From an uncultured Coriobacteriaceae bacterium (GTDB lineage Bacteria; Actinomycetota; Coriobacteriia; Coriobacteriales; Atopobiaceae), in contig CADAUA010000006.1 of NCBI GenBank assembly GCA_902791035.1, forward strand, positions 144,457-201,340: a DNA stretch of 56,884 bases, read 5' to 3'. A program made the translations under genes and the position numbers. Below the pieces are notes generated by a model. The model was not told where the DNA came from, ran no database searches, and saw nothing but the letters and a program-made list of their open reading frames with translations. Position 1 is the first letter of the stretch, and the number at the start of each line of letters is the position of its first letter. Positions 24,700 through 33,696 of this stretch are shown here, in pieces.

Positions 24700-25980
24700 T
24701 CACTGGCCGGAGGAGGTCCCGCTACCCGCGGAGGACCCGGAGCTGCCGGTGGAGCCGGTCCCCTGGTTCGAGGTCCCGCTGCCAGTCGTCGAGGTAGCGG
24801 TCCCAGAGGAGCCGGTGCCCGTCGTACTGGTCCCCGTGGTGCCCGAGCCCGCGCCCCCGTCCGATCCGGTGCCTGTCTCCCCGCCCTCGCCAGAGCCGGT
24901 CCCGCCGCCCACGACCACCGAGTCGCTCGCGGCGTTGCCGGCGGCACCCGTGCCAGCCTGCACCTGGTCGCTGGATATCCTGCGATAGGAGGGGTTGGAG
25001 GGCACCCGGACGTTGATGTAGGTGAGCTCGTCCGCATAGCGCGAGATGAGCTCCTTGGCCACGGTCTCCTTGGAGGAGATGCTCGTGGGCGAACCCAGGG
25101 AGATCTCCACGCCGCTTGCCAGCGTGCAGGTCACGTTGTCGGCGCTGGCGGCAGAGTAGCTCACGATCTGCGACGAGAAGTCCGCCGAGAAGCCGTCGCG
25201 GAACTCCTGGACGGCACCCAGCTCCGCGTCCGTGGCCTCGGAGCCGGAGACCGGCGAGACCGTGTCGGGCACGCCGACAATGAGGAGGGTCCCCGCATCC
25301 GAGGCCATGGCGAGGGCCGCGTCCGTCACGGACTGGCCGCTGCGGGCGCTCACCTTGGCCGGCATGATCCACACGTTGTCCTCGCCCAGGTACCACGCCA
25401 TGGAGCCCGACCCCATGAGGACGAGCGCGCCCACCTTGCGCTCGTTCACCGTCACGCGCAGCGTGCCCGGGAAGTCGCGCTCTATGGAAACCGAGGCCAC
25501 CCAGGGGTTCTTGGAGAGCTCCGCCTGGATCTGCCCCTCGTCGACGTTGAGGAGGGTCGTGCCCTCGGGCACCGTGAGGAGGTTCTGGATGTCCGCCATG
25601 GTCACGTGCTCCGTGGCCTCGGTCTCGATGCTCTGGATCTCGAAGACCGGCGCGTTCCTCAGCACCAGGTAGACCGCCCCCAGGACGGCCACCACGGCAA
25701 GAAGGACCACGAGGGCGTGCCCCAGGGAGTGGAGCCGCCTCTCGCGGGCGTGCCTCTCGCGCTTCTCGCGCCCGGTCGTGACTCCGCCCTTGGTCGCGCG
25801 GCCACGGCCGCGCTGGCCCTGCCCCTGGTCGAGGAAGGCGGGGCGAGTGCCGGATCCGGTGCCGCGGGTGGGACTGCCAGCCTGCCGGGCCTGACGGTCC
25901 CGGCGTGACCCCCGTCCGCCTACGGTCGTCCGCGTCGTGTCCCTGCGCTTGGAGGGACGCCTAGAGGAACCCGTTGCCAT
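24700..25980 (-). CDS. ftsQ: Cell division protein FtsQ-like (POTRA domain) with Ser/Gly/Thr tail
   Basis: A 426-residue divisome protein. The cytoplasmic N terminus is very basic (about 1-85), followed by one membrane helix (about 87-110, ALVVLLAVVAVLGAVYLVL), a POTRA domain (VFEIQSIETEATEHVTMADI) and the FtsQ-type region (NPWVASVSIERDFPGTLRVTVNER). The C-terminal 85 or so residues are a low-complexity Gly/Ser/Thr tail, which is unusual for FtsQ. It is 9 nt downstream of murB and forms a murC-murB-ftsQ operon. Confidence 0.9.
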   Translation of the reverse strand: MATGSSRRPSKRRDTTRTTVGGRGSRRDRQARQAGSPTRGTGSGTRPAFLDQGQGQRGRGRATKGGVTTGREKRERHARERRLHSLGHALVVLLAVVAVLGAVYLVLRNAPVFEIQSIETEATEHVTMADIQNLLTVPEGTTLLNVDEGQIQAELSKNPWVASVSIERDFPGTLRVTVNERKVGALVLMGSGSMAWYLGEDNVWIMPAKVSARSGQSVTDAALAMASDAGTLLIVGVPDTVSPVSGSEATDAELGAVQEFRDGFSADFSSQIVSYSAASADNVTCTLASGVEISLGSPTSISSKETVAKELISRYADELTYINVRVPSNPSYRRISSDQVQAGTGAAGNAASDSVVVGGGTGSGEGGETGTGSDGGAGSGTTGTSTTGTGSSGTATSTTGSGTSNQGTGSTGSSGSSAGSGTSSGQ

Positions 25981-25989
25981 GGCAGTCCC

Positions 25990-26904
25990 CTAGGCCCCGA
26001 AGCCCACGAGCTTGACCTCGGGCCTCAGGTCCACCTTGTAGCGCTCCAGGACCGCGTCGTGCACGGTGCCCATGAGCGACACGACGTCGGCCGCCGTGGC
26101 CCCGCCGTTGTTCACGATGAAGTTGGCATGGGTGGTGGAGACCTGAGCCCCACCCTTGACCAGGCCCTTGAGCCCGCAGCCCTCCACGAGCATGCCCACG
26201 GAGCTCGTGCCCGGGTTCACGAAGACGGACCCACAGCTGGGCTTCCCCACGGGCTGGGACTGGCGGCGCCTGCGCAGGCGCGCGTCCATGTCGGCAGCGA
26301 TGGCGGCCTTCTCGGCCGGGAGCAGCGTGAAGGTTGTCTCGAGGATGATCTCGTCAGCAGGGAGGGTGCACCTGCGGTAGCCCCACTCGATCTCGCCGCC
26401 GTCGTAGCGCCGCATGCCCTCGCCGGGCCGGTAGGTCACGACGTCGTGCACCCGCTTGCCGATCCACTCGTGCCGGGTGCCCGCGTCCATGGAGACGGCA
26501 CCTCCCACGGTGCCGGGAATCCCCACGCAGGGCTCCAGGCCGGAGAGGCCATGGCGCATGGCCTCGTTCACGAGCTTGCTGAGCAGCAGGCCCGCCCCGG
26601 CGGTCACGGTACCGTCGTCGCCCACGGAGAGGCGGGCGAACTCGTCGTCCAAGGTGATGATCGCGCCTTCGAAGCCCTTGTCTGCCGCCAGGACGTTCGA
26701 GCCGCGGCCCAGGACCACCCAGGGCACGCGCTCCCTGTCCAGAACCGTGACCACGCGCGCCAGGCCCGTGTAGCCGTGCGCCACGATCCAGAGGCCCACC
26801 GGGCCGCCTACGTGGAGCGTCGTGTGGTGTGCGAGCCTCTCGCCGCGCGTCACCGTGGCGTCCGTGACACCTGAGAGGGACATGTAGGCGTTGAAGAGGC
26901 TCAC
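25990..26904 (-). CDS. murB: UDP-N-acetylenolpyruvoylglucosamine reductase
   Basis: Reduces UDP-GlcNAc-enolpyruvate to UDP-MurNAc using FAD. Its 304 residues show LAHHTTLHVGGPV, VVLGRGSNVLAADKGFEG (FAD), GLEPCVGIPGTVGGAVSMDAG, the Ser-containing QPVGKPSCGSVFVNP and C-terminal STTHANFIVNNGGATAADV. The start is the GTG at 26904 that overlaps the murC stop (GTGA); the longer in-frame reading is the murC shadow. Confidence 0.95.
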   Translation of the reverse strand: MSLFNAYMSLSGVTDATVTRGERLAHHTTLHVGGPVGLWIVAHGYTGLARVVTVLDRERVPWVVLGRGSNVLAADKGFEGAIITLDDEFARLSVGDDGTVTAGAGLLLSKLVNEAMRHGLSGLEPCVGIPGTVGGAVSMDAGTRHEWIGKRVHDVVTYRPGEGMRRYDGGEIEWGYRRCTLPADEIILETTFTLLPAEKAAIAADMDARLRRRRQSQPVGKPSCGSVFVNPGTSSVGMLVEGCGLKGLVKGGAQVSTTHANFIVNNGGATAADVVSLMGTVHDAVLERYKVDLRPEVKLVGFGA

Positions 26905-28325
26905 GCGCGCGCCTCGCCCTCGGCCTCGCGCTCGGCCATGGCCGACAGGAAGGCCGGACCCATGGCGGTCACGTCGCCCGCACCCTGCGTGATGAGAAGG
27001 TCGCCCGGCTGGCAGAGGTCGCAGAGGTTCTCCACGAGCTCGCGGCGGTTGGGCACGTAGGCCACGTCGGCCACGGTGCCAGCCTCCTCCACGGCCACGG
27101 CCACGGTCTTGCCGGACACCCCGGGGATGGGCTGCTCGCCCGCGGAGAAGACGTCCATCACCCGCAGCACGTCGGCCTTGTCGAAGGCGTGGCCGAACTG
27201 CTGGGCCAGGGCCTGCGTCCGCGAGTAGCGGTGCGGCTGGAAGCACACGACGATGCGCTTGAAGCCGAGCTCCTTGGCGGCCGTGAGCGTGGCCGCGATC
27301 TCGGTGGGGTGGTGGCCGTAGTCGTCCACCACCGTGACACCCGCGACGTCGCCCACGTGGGTGAAGCGCCGGTGGGCCCCGGCAAAGGTGGAGAGGGCCT
27401 CGGCAGCGGCGGCGAGGTCCGCTCCCAGGACGCCCGCCACCGCTATGGACGCCGTGGCGTTGGCCATGTTGTGGCGGCCGGGGTTGGCCTTGATGGTCAC
27501 GGGCACCAGGGCGCCGTCGGGGCATCGCACCTCGAAGTGGCTGGCCAGGCCCTCGTGGCCGTGCGGCACGCACACGTAGTCGCAGGAGGCGTCGAAGCCG
27601 TAGGTCACGAACTTGCGGCCCGTGGAGCGCGCCAGCTCCACGTAGTGGGGCACGTCGCCGTTGATCACCACCGTGCCGGCGTCTCCCACGAGGCCCATGA
27701 ACTCACAGAAGGTCTTCTCGATGTTCTCGAGCGTGCCGTAGTGGTCCAGGTGGTCCGCCTCGATGTTCGTGATCACCGCGACCGTGGGGTTGAGGTACAG
27801 GAAGGAACCGTCGGACTCGTCGGCCTCGCACACGAAGTAGCCGCCCTCGCCATTGCGGCCGTTGGTGCCGTACTCCTCCACCACGCCGCCGATGAGGAAG
27901 GAGGGATCCCAGCCCAGGTGGTCCAGCATGGTGGCGACCATGGACGACGTGGTGGTCTTGCCATGCGTGCCGGCCACGGCCACCGTGAGGGCGCTGCCGG
28001 AGAGGTAGGAGAGCATCTTTGCGCGCGGCCAGATGGGGATGCGAAGCTCGCGGGCGCGCACGACCTCGGGGTTGGTCTCGGGGATGGCCGAGGAGGTCAC
28101 GACCACCTGCGGCATCACGCGGTCGATGGTGGCCGCCTCGTGCCCGATGGAGACCTTGATGCCGGCCGCCTCGAGCTCGCGAACGTAGTGGGAGCTCTTG
28201 AGGTCGGAGCCCGTGACCTTGCACCCGCGCTCGTGGAGCACGAGGGCTATGCCGCTCATGCCCGCTCCGCCGATGCCGATGAAGTGCGCACTCTCGATGC
28301 AGGTGTCTGCGAGGGATTCCGTCAT
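26901..28325 (-). CDS. murC: UDP-N-acetylmuramate--L-alanine ligase
   Basis: Adds L-Ala to UDP-MurNAc. Its 474 residues have the N-terminal FIGIGGAGMSGIA, the ATP-binding loop VAGTHGKTTTSSMV, ITNIEADHLDHY, RRFTHVGDVAGVTVVDDYGHHPTEI and a C-terminal ligase domain ending with GAGDV. It is the first gene of the murC-murB-ftsQ operon; the usual upstream mur/ftsW genes are absent here. Confidence 0.96.
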   Translation of the reverse strand: MTESLADTCIESAHFIGIGGAGMSGIALVLHERGCKVTGSDLKSSHYVRELEAAGIKVSIGHEAATIDRVMPQVVVTSSAIPETNPEVVRARELRIPIWPRAKMLSYLSGSALTVAVAGTHGKTTTSSMVATMLDHLGWDPSFLIGGVVEEYGTNGRNGEGGYFVCEADESDGSFLYLNPTVAVITNIEADHLDHYGTLENIEKTFCEFMGLVGDAGTVVINGDVPHYVELARSTGRKFVTYGFDASCDYVCVPHGHEGLASHFEVRCPDGALVPVTIKANPGRHNMANATASIAVAGVLGADLAAAAEALSTFAGAHRRFTHVGDVAGVTVVDDYGHHPTEIAATLTAAKELGFKRIVVCFQPHRYSRTQALAQQFGHAFDKADVLRVMDVFSAGEQPIPGVSGKTVAVAVEEAGTVADVAYVPNRRELVENLCDLCQPGDLLITQGAGDVTAMGPAFLSAMAEREAEGEARA

Positions 28326-28533
28326 GTTCGATGCCTCTCTAGGATTGCCAAGGCTTCATATGCGCAAATCACTCTACTCGAAAAACGGGCCCTCGCGCAG
28401 GCCGCGAGACAGAAACCATCCGTCAAGCATGAGGTGGCCGGGCGGCTCTCGCCGTCCGGCCCCTCCCCCAGAACCCGCTTTCGCGGCGGACTGGCAGCGT
28501 TGCACCGGGGTCACGCCATCCCATCCCCGGCAT

Positions 28534-28567
28534 ACAAGAAAGGCGGGCGACCACTCGATCGCCCGCC
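28534..28567 (-). terminator. Terminator of an unassigned minus-strand transcript
   Basis: A perfect stem GGCGGGCGA / TCGCCCGCC followed on the minus strand by CTTTCTTGT. No annotated gene ends just upstream, so it implies a transcript from the region 28570-28970. Confidence 0.7.
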
Positions 28568-28964
28568 GGCTACTCAGAACTTTGGACTCACCCTCTCGGA
28601 CATATGACGGAGTCTTGCAAGTCCACGTGATGCTCTCGTTACGGAGCGCTTGTCGCTTTCTCTTAGACGCCAGCAGACGGTCGGTCGGTTCCTCGCCGAC
28701 ACCCTTCCGTTACCTGCCCTTGGAGTCCTGAAGTTCGCTACCTCGTGTAGCTGATTCGCGATGCGACCTGTCGTCTTTGAAGTTGCGGCGGTTCCGACAT
28801 CGCCTCGGAGTAGATCAGGCGCTCCTGGGCAGGAACGTGTTCGAATTCTCTTCCTCGCCCATCGGAACGCCACCTCCTTCGTCCGTCGCCCTCTCCTGAG
28901 TGCGACCTTTTTTCTTACTGCCATAATACCCAAGGAGGAATCGTCCCAACGCCCGAACCGCCAA
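28568..28964 (-). other. Unassigned terminated minus-strand region; candidate ncRNA or leader
   Basis: About 400 bp upstream of the terminator at 28534 has no recognised gene. It is less GC-rich than its neighbours, with purine-rich stretches and several inverted repeats (for example GGACT / AGTCC around 28582-28625). A structured RNA or a short mRNA with a small ORF both fit. I recognise no known RNA family. Confidence 0.35.
28815..28964 (-). CDS. Possible small basic protein (49 aa)
   Basis: A TTG-started frame with GGGAG 7 nt upstream encodes 49 residues beginning LAVRALGRFLLGYYGSKKKG, positively charged at the N terminus and acidic near the end. An internal ATG (28859) has a strong AAGGAGGTG 7 nt upstream and would give a 15-residue peptide, MGEEENSNTFLPRSA. 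Neither is recognised. It is listed because of the RBSs and the downstream terminator. Confidence 0.3.
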   Translation of the reverse strand: MAVRALGRFLLGYYGSKKKGRTQERATDEGGGVPMGEEENSNTFLPRSA

Positions 28965-29016
28965 ACGGTAGCTCCCGGCCGGCGGACGAGAACTGCCCGC
29001 GAGCGTAACGATTTTG

Positions 29017-29046
29017 CCGCCGAACGGACTCAATCCGTTCGGGCGG
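29017..29046. repeat. Inverted repeat CCGCCGAACGGA / TCCGTTCGGGCGG
   Basis: A near-perfect 12-bp stem with a 5-nt loop, between the esterase 3' end and the unassigned transcript. It has no T tract, so its role as a terminator is uncertain. Confidence 0.55.
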
Positions 29047-29063
29047 TGGCTGTGGGCAGAAAG

Positions 29064-29092
29064 GGGCAGAAAGGGAGTACCCCCTGCTGCCC
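29064..29092. repeat. GGGCA...GTACCCCC palindrome
   Basis: GGGCAGAAAGGGAGTACCCC followed by CTGCTGCCC, a member of the intergenic palindrome family also found at 11819, 31694, 32710 and 46848. It lies just downstream of the esterase gene. Confidence 0.7.
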
Positions 29093-29097
29093 ACCCC

Positions 29098-29772
29098 CTA
29101 CCGCTCACGTACCGTGAGCCACGCAGCCAGCTGCCCCAGGAGTCGCTCCTGTCGGCCGGCCACGTCCGTGAAGTGCCCGCCAGGTTCCGGAGAGAAGGTC
29201 GTGAGCGCGTGGTGGGAGGCAAGCTCCTCCCGCGTGCGCCGGGTGCCCTCCCTGACCTGCGCCATCGTGGGGTTTCTGACGTGGCTCTCCTTGGACCCCA
29301 GAGAGAAGGCAAAGAGGTGGCCAGCCAAGTCTCTCTGGCCGAACCCTTCGTGGAGCCAGTCCAGCCAGCCCTGGTACCAATACGATCCCGAACCCGACGC
29401 AGACGCCAGGAAGATCTCCGGGTGCAGCACGTGCGCATATGTGGAGAAGAGCCCGCCGAGGGAGTAGCCCTCGATGGCGCGTGCCGTGGGAGCGAGGCCG
29501 TGGGCCTCCTCCACCTCGAAGATCCTGGCGACCAGGCCCTCCAGCGTCTGAGGCGCACCGCCGGCGAAGGCCGGCACGCGGGGATCGCGCGGCCAGGCGC
29601 TGGGCGCCGGCCATGGGGAGAGGCTGGCGTACCAGTCACCCACGCCCACCGTGAGCACGTGGCAGCCCACGGCAGCCTGGGGGTCGGGGTCCTCGCCCTC
29701 CCCCTCGCCAGCGATGACGACCACGAGCGGGGCCCGTGCACCACCCTCGCACATACGTAGCTCTGCCTTCAC
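29098..29772 (-). CDS. Alpha/beta hydrolase, esterase D/IroE-like
   Basis: A 224-residue hydrolase. The nucleophile elbow is EGYSLGGLFSTYA (Gly-x-Ser-x-Gly-type), the acid is probably in the SKESHVRNP region and the His in PGGHFTDV. This is the layout of IroE/YbbA-type esterases that act on siderophore or small esters. The GTG at 29772 has GAGGGGA upstream; the longer in-frame reading overlaps the divergent thpR. No siderophore genes are nearby, so the substrate is open. Confidence 0.8.
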   Translation of the reverse strand: MKAELRMCEGGARAPLVVVIAGEGEGEDPDPQAAVGCHVLTVGVGDWYASLSPWPAPSAWPRDPRVPAFAGGAPQTLEGLVARIFEVEEAHGLAPTARAIEGYSLGGLFSTYAHVLHPEIFLASASGSGSYWYQGWLDWLHEGFGQRDLAGHLFAFSLGSKESHVRNPTMAQVREGTRRTREELASHHALTTFSPEPGGHFTDVAGRQERLLGQLAAWLTVRER

Positions 29773-29892
29773 GCGGCACTCCCCTCGAAACACGGACGCC
29801 GGCGTCTGGACGCCGGCGGAAGGCCCATCCTTCGCGCTAGAGTAGCGCAGACGGGATCTGTCGGCGAGCTGACGAAAGGCGGGAGGTGCCGC

Positions 29893-30486
29893 ATGACGAG
29901 GAGGCTCTTCTGCGCGCTGACCTTCGACGAGGCCACGCGGTCCGAACTCGCACGAACGCAGGGGCTCGTGATGGCCGGCCTGCGCGCAGGCAGTCCGACG
30001 GCACGCAGCAACCTGCACCTCACGCTCGTGTTCCTGGGCGAGGTCGACGACGCCGGGGAGGCAGCCTGCCGGGATGCGCTGGCTGAGGCATGCGCCCAGA
30101 CGGCACCCTTCGACCTGGAGCTTGCCGGCGTGGGAAGCTTCGACAAGCGCCGCGCGTCCGTGGTCTGGTGCGGTGTCCTACCGGACGCACGAGGCACGCA
30201 AACCCTGCGTACACTCCAAGCATCACTCGCGGACGGGCTTGTCGCCCGCGGCGTGCCCTTCGAGCGGCGCCCCTACGTGCCACACGTGACGCTCGTGCGC
30301 GGTGCTCGTGCGCGGGTGCGGCCCGACGGTACGACGCCGCAGGTGGCAGAGGCCTGCGAGGCGGCGTCTGCGCAGCTTTCGCCCGTTCGGTGCAGGGTGC
30401 AGACGGCCCACCTCATGTGGAGCCATCATCCGGAGGGCGGCGCGCTCACGTACACGCCGGTCTTCTCGGCGCCGCTGGGCAGGTAG
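29893..30486 (+). CDS. thpR: RNA 2',3'-cyclic phosphodiesterase (2H family)
   Basis: A 197-residue LigT/ThpR-type 2H phosphoesterase. Its two HxTx motifs are HLTL (about residue 41) and HVTL (about 134), with the N-terminal RLFCALTFDEATR. It opens 2',3'-cyclic phosphates in RNA; the physiological substrate is unknown. Confidence 0.9.
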   Translation: MTRRLFCALTFDEATRSELARTQGLVMAGLRAGSPTARSNLHLTLVFLGEVDDAGEAACRDALAEACAQTAPFDLELAGVGSFDKRRASVVWCGVLPDARGTQTLRTLQASLADGLVARGVPFERRPYVPHVTLVRGARARVRPDGTTPQVAEACEAASAQLSPVRCRVQTAHLMWSHHPEGGALTYTPVFSAPLGR

Positions 30487-30627
30487 TCGGCTCCGCAAGC
30501 GTGGAGCGGCACCGGGCACGCACCACCGCAGGCCCAGCCCGAACCGCTCGTATGCCGACGGACCGCCACATCCGCCGCCCCGCGTGTCACACTGCAGGCA
30601 AAGACACCACGGGAAAGGGGATGCACC

Positions 30628-31668
30628 ATGGCAGAGCACCTCATCCAGACGCAGGGACCGCTCCTCGATGACACCGGTCGGCTCCGTGAGCCCGGCTACG
30701 CCTTCCGGCCGCCCTTCTACTACAACCGCAACCAGATAGCCACCACACCCCTGCGCATCAAGGAGTGGGACTACTACCTGGCCAACGACGACCACTACGC
30801 CCTGGCCCTCACGATCTCCGACCTGGGCTTCGCGGGGCTTGTCTCGGCGGCGGTCGTGGACCTGGCGGAGCGCACCTCCAAGACCACGTCGGAGATCGTC
30901 CCGCTCACGCTGGGCCGCATGAACCTGCCTCGGAGCTCGGACCTGGGCGACATCTCGTGGTCAAACGAGCGCTGCCGGGTCAGGTACTCTCACGTCAGGG
31001 GTTGCAGACGGCTTTCATTCTACATGGCCCGTTTCGACGGCGCGGGCGACCTCGAGGCCGAGCTCCTGCTGGACCAGGAGCCGCGCGACTCCATGGTCAT
31101 CGCCACGCCCTGGGCCGACGATCCCACGGCCTTCTACTACAACCGCAAGATTGTGGGCATGCGGGCCCGCGGCGGATTCCGCGTGGGCGCCCTCTTCCAC
31201 GAGTTCGAGCCAAGCGACTCGCTTGCCCTCCTGGACTGGGGCCGCGGCGTCTGGACCTACGACAACACCTGGTACTGGGCCTTTGCCCAAGGTCATCAGG
31301 CCGGACACGTGGTTGCCCTCAACCTGGGCTACGGCTTTGGCGACACCTCGGCCGCCAGCGAGAACATGGTCTTCGTGGACGGGGTGGCATCCAAGCTGGG
31401 TCGCGTGGGCTTCGGCATACCCAAGGCCGACGACGGCACCTGCCGCTACCTCGACCCCTGGCACATCGTGGACGACGGGGACCGTCTGAGCCTGACCTTC
31501 GAGCCCGAGCTGGACCGGGCGGACGCCTTCGACATCGCCGGCGTGATCACGAGCGACCAGCACCAGGTGTTCGGGCGCCTGTCGGGTTGGGCGGTGCTGG
31601 ACGACGGATCCCGTCTGGAGGTCGAGGGCCTGCGCGGTGCCGCCGAGCACGTCCACAACCGCTACTAG
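30628..31668 (+). CDS. DUF2804 family protein
   Basis: A 346-residue protein of the DUF2804 family: N-terminal GPLLDDTGRLREPGYA, NRNQIATTPLRIKEWDYY, the middle ALLDWGRGVWTYDNTWYWA and LNLGYGFGDTSAASENMVFVDG, and C-terminal LSLTFEPELDRA. No signal peptide or membrane segment is seen. Function is unknown; the aromatic-rich beta strands suggest a lipocalin-like or lipid-related fold, which is inference. Confidence 0.85.
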   Translation: MAEHLIQTQGPLLDDTGRLREPGYAFRPPFYYNRNQIATTPLRIKEWDYYLANDDHYALALTISDLGFAGLVSAAVVDLAERTSKTTSEIVPLTLGRMNLPRSSDLGDISWSNERCRVRYSHVRGCRRLSFYMARFDGAGDLEAELLLDQEPRDSMVIATPWADDPTAFYYNRKIVGMRARGGFRVGALFHEFEPSDSLALLDWGRGVWTYDNTWYWAFAQGHQAGHVVALNLGYGFGDTSAASENMVFVDGVASKLGRVGFGIPKADDGTCRYLDPWHIVDDGDRLSLTFEPELDRADAFDIAGVITSDQHQVFGRLSGWAVLDDGSRLEVEGLRGAAEHVHNRY

Positions 31669-31693
31669 CGGCCGCAGACGCCAAGGGCTGACC

Positions 31694-31760
31694 GCCAGGG
31701 GTACTCCCCTGGCGCCCGATGGGGCCATAGAGGGCAGAAGGGGGGTACCCCCTAATGCCC
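31694..31760. repeat. Pair of GGGGTACTCCCC-type palindromes
   Basis: First hairpin GCCAGGGGTACTCCCCTGGC (31694-31713); second begins GGGCAGAAGG at 31733 and ends with TAATGCCC at 31760. It lies between the converging DUF2804 and EamA genes and probably acts as a terminator pair. Confidence 0.75.
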
Positions 31761-31761
31761 G

Positions 31762-32628
31762 CTAGCGGAAGACGGCCATGGCCAGGGTCGACGCCACGAT
31801 GAGACCCAGGCCCGAGAGCGAGCGCGCCGTATAGCGCTCGTGGAAGGCCGCGGCCGAGAAGGCCATGGAGACCATGATCGAGAGCTTGTCGATAGGTACG
31901 ACTATGCTCACGACGCCCGCCTGGATGGCGTAGTAGTAGCAGAGCCAGCTTGCGCCCGTGGCCACGCCGGAGAGGCAGATGAAGAGGAGCTCGCGCCCCT
32001 CTATGTGGCGCGCCTCGCCCGCCTTGCCACGTGCGAGCACGATTCCCCACGAGAAGGCAAGCACCACGAGCGTGCGTACGGCCGTGGCCAGGTTGGACTC
32101 CACGCCCTCGATGCCCATCTTGGCCAGGATCGAGGTGAGCGCCGCGAAGACGGCCGACCCCACGGCATACCACATCCAGGAGCGGCCCTCCACGGCATGG
32201 TCCTGCGCCCGGCGCTCCAGCATGAGGAGGGTGCCCGCCAGGATCCCCGCGCAACCTATCAGCTTGACGACCAGCGCGTCCGTCTCGCCGAAGAGCACGA
32301 TGGCAAGAAGGACGGTGAGGACGGTAGAGCACTTGTCGATGGGCACGACCTTGTTCACGTCGCCCTGGGAGAGGGCGCGGAAGTAGCAGAGCCAGCTCGC
32401 GCCGGTGGCCAGGCCCGAGAGCACCAGGAACAGGTAGGAGTGGGGCGTGATGCTGCCGAGCGATCCCACGGACCCCACGATTGCCGCCATGAGCCACGCA
32501 AAGGCCGCCACCACGACGGTGCGCACCGCCGTGGCCACGTCGGAGTCCGTGTCGCGGATGCCGCACTTGGCCAGAATCGAGGTGATGCCCGCGAATACCG
32601 CCGAGCCTGCCGCCGCCAGAAGCCACAT
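31762..32628 (-). CDS. EamA/DMT family transporter
   Basis: A 288-residue inner-membrane protein with about ten helices and an internal duplication. The halves share SAVFAGITSILAK / SAVFAALTSILAK, GLATGASWLCY / GVATGASWLCYYYAI and VVPIDK in both, the hallmark of the EamA drug/metabolite family. It probably exports or imports a small metabolite; the substrate cannot be inferred. Confidence 0.92.
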   Translation of the reverse strand: MWLLAAAGSAVFAGITSILAKCGIRDTDSDVATAVRTVVVAAFAWLMAAIVGSVGSLGSITPHSYLFLVLSGLATGASWLCYFRALSQGDVNKVVPIDKCSTVLTVLLAIVLFGETDALVVKLIGCAGILAGTLLMLERRAQDHAVEGRSWMWYAVGSAVFAALTSILAKMGIEGVESNLATAVRTLVVLAFSWGIVLARGKAGEARHIEGRELLFICLSGVATGASWLCYYYAIQAGVVSIVVPIDKLSIMVSMAFSAAAFHERYTARSLSGLGLIVASTLAMAVFR

Positions 32629-32709
32629 GGAGAAGCCCCCTCAGGTCCACACGCGTCGCATTGCACGACGGCCAGTGTGACACGTCCGAATGGGCTTGTG
32701 AAGACCGGT

Positions 32710-32773
32710 GGGCACTAGGGGGTACTCCTCTGGTGCCCGAAAACGGGCAGAAAGGGGTACTCCCCTAGTGCCC
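32710..32773. repeat. Pair of GGGCAC...GTACTCC palindromes
   Basis: First copy 32710-32738 (GGGCACTAGGGGGTACTCC then TCTGGTGCCC), second 32745-32773 (GGGCAGAAAGGGGTACTCCC then CTAGTGCCC). The copies are 35 bp apart, immediately downstream of the PPK2 gene. Confidence 0.8.
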
Positions 32774-32774
32774 A

Positions 32775-33650
32775 CTACTCCCCCGCAAGCTCCTGGCGGC
32801 AGCGGTCGAGGTCGGCCTTGGCCTCGGGCGACACCTCTGGATAGCGCGGGTCGCAGGCCTCGAGCACCCTCACCATGGCCTCCGAGACCAGCCAGCGGGC
32901 AAACCACTTCTGGTCGGCCGGGACCACGTACCAGGGGGCGTGGCGCGAGGCGGTCTTGCGGATGCACTTGTCGTAGGCGTCCATGTACTGGGGCCAGAGG
33001 TCGCGCTCCTTGAGGTCGCCCGAGGAGAACTTCCAGTTCTTGGACTCGTCGTCGATGCGCTCCAGGAAGCGCTTGCGCTGCTCGTCGCGCCCCACGTTGA
33101 GGAAGACCTTGAGCACGCGGTAGCCGTTCTCCCAGAGGTACTCCTCGAAGTCGCGGATCTGCCGGTAGCGGCGGTCGAAGAACTCGTCCTCGGGCTCGTC
33201 CACGCAGCGCTTGGGCATGGCATAGCCGTGCTGCATCTGGTGGACGCGCACCACCAGCACGTCCTCGTAGTAGCTACGGTTGAAGAGCTCGATGTGCCCG
33301 CGGCGGGGCAGGTGGGTGACGGCGCGCCAGAGGTAGTCGTGCGAGAGCTCCTCGGCGCTGGGCTGCTTGAAGGAGTAGACGCTCACGCCCTGGGGGTTGA
33401 GGCCGCTCATCACGCGCTTGATGGTGGAGTCCTTGCCGGCGGCGTCCATGGCCTGGAACATGGCGACCACGCCCTCGCGGGCGTCGGCGTAGAGTTTGTC
33501 CTGCAGCTCGGCCATGCGACGGGTGTTCCCAGCTGTCAGGAGCTCGTAGCGCTCGCGCTCCCCCGCGTCCACGTGGGCGTTCGTGGGATAGTCCTTGAGG
33601 TCGAAGCCGCCCTCGCCGTCGTACGCAAAGTCCTTGAGGTCCAGACCCAT
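32775..33650 (-). CDS. ppk2: Polyphosphate kinase 2 family protein
   Basis: Transfers phosphate between polyphosphate and nucleotides. Its 291 residues have the Walker A VAMFQAMDAAGKDSTIKRVM, the lid arginine region KQPSAEELSHDYLWR, the Walker B-like RGHIELFNRSYYEDVLVVRVH and KVFLNVGRDEQRKRF. The class (NDP or NMP preference) cannot be decided by eye. Confidence 0.93.
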   Translation of the reverse strand: MGLDLKDFAYDGEGGFDLKDYPTNAHVDAGERERYELLTAGNTRRMAELQDKLYADAREGVVAMFQAMDAAGKDSTIKRVMSGLNPQGVSVYSFKQPSAEELSHDYLWRAVTHLPRRGHIELFNRSYYEDVLVVRVHQMQHGYAMPKRCVDEPEDEFFDRRYRQIRDFEEYLWENGYRVLKVFLNVGRDEQRKRFLERIDDESKNWKFSSGDLKERDLWPQYMDAYDKCIRKTASRHAPWYVVPADQKWFARWLVSEAMVRVLEACDPRYPEVSPEAKADLDRCRQELAGE

Positions 33651-33696
33651 GCCAAGCTCCCCTCGTTGCAGCCGATGTCTTCATGGTGCCCCAAAC

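Noticed and set aside
28568..28964. tmRNA or 6S RNA
   Set aside because: There is no tRNA-like CCA end, no tag-peptide reading frame of the normal kind and no closing terminal helix.
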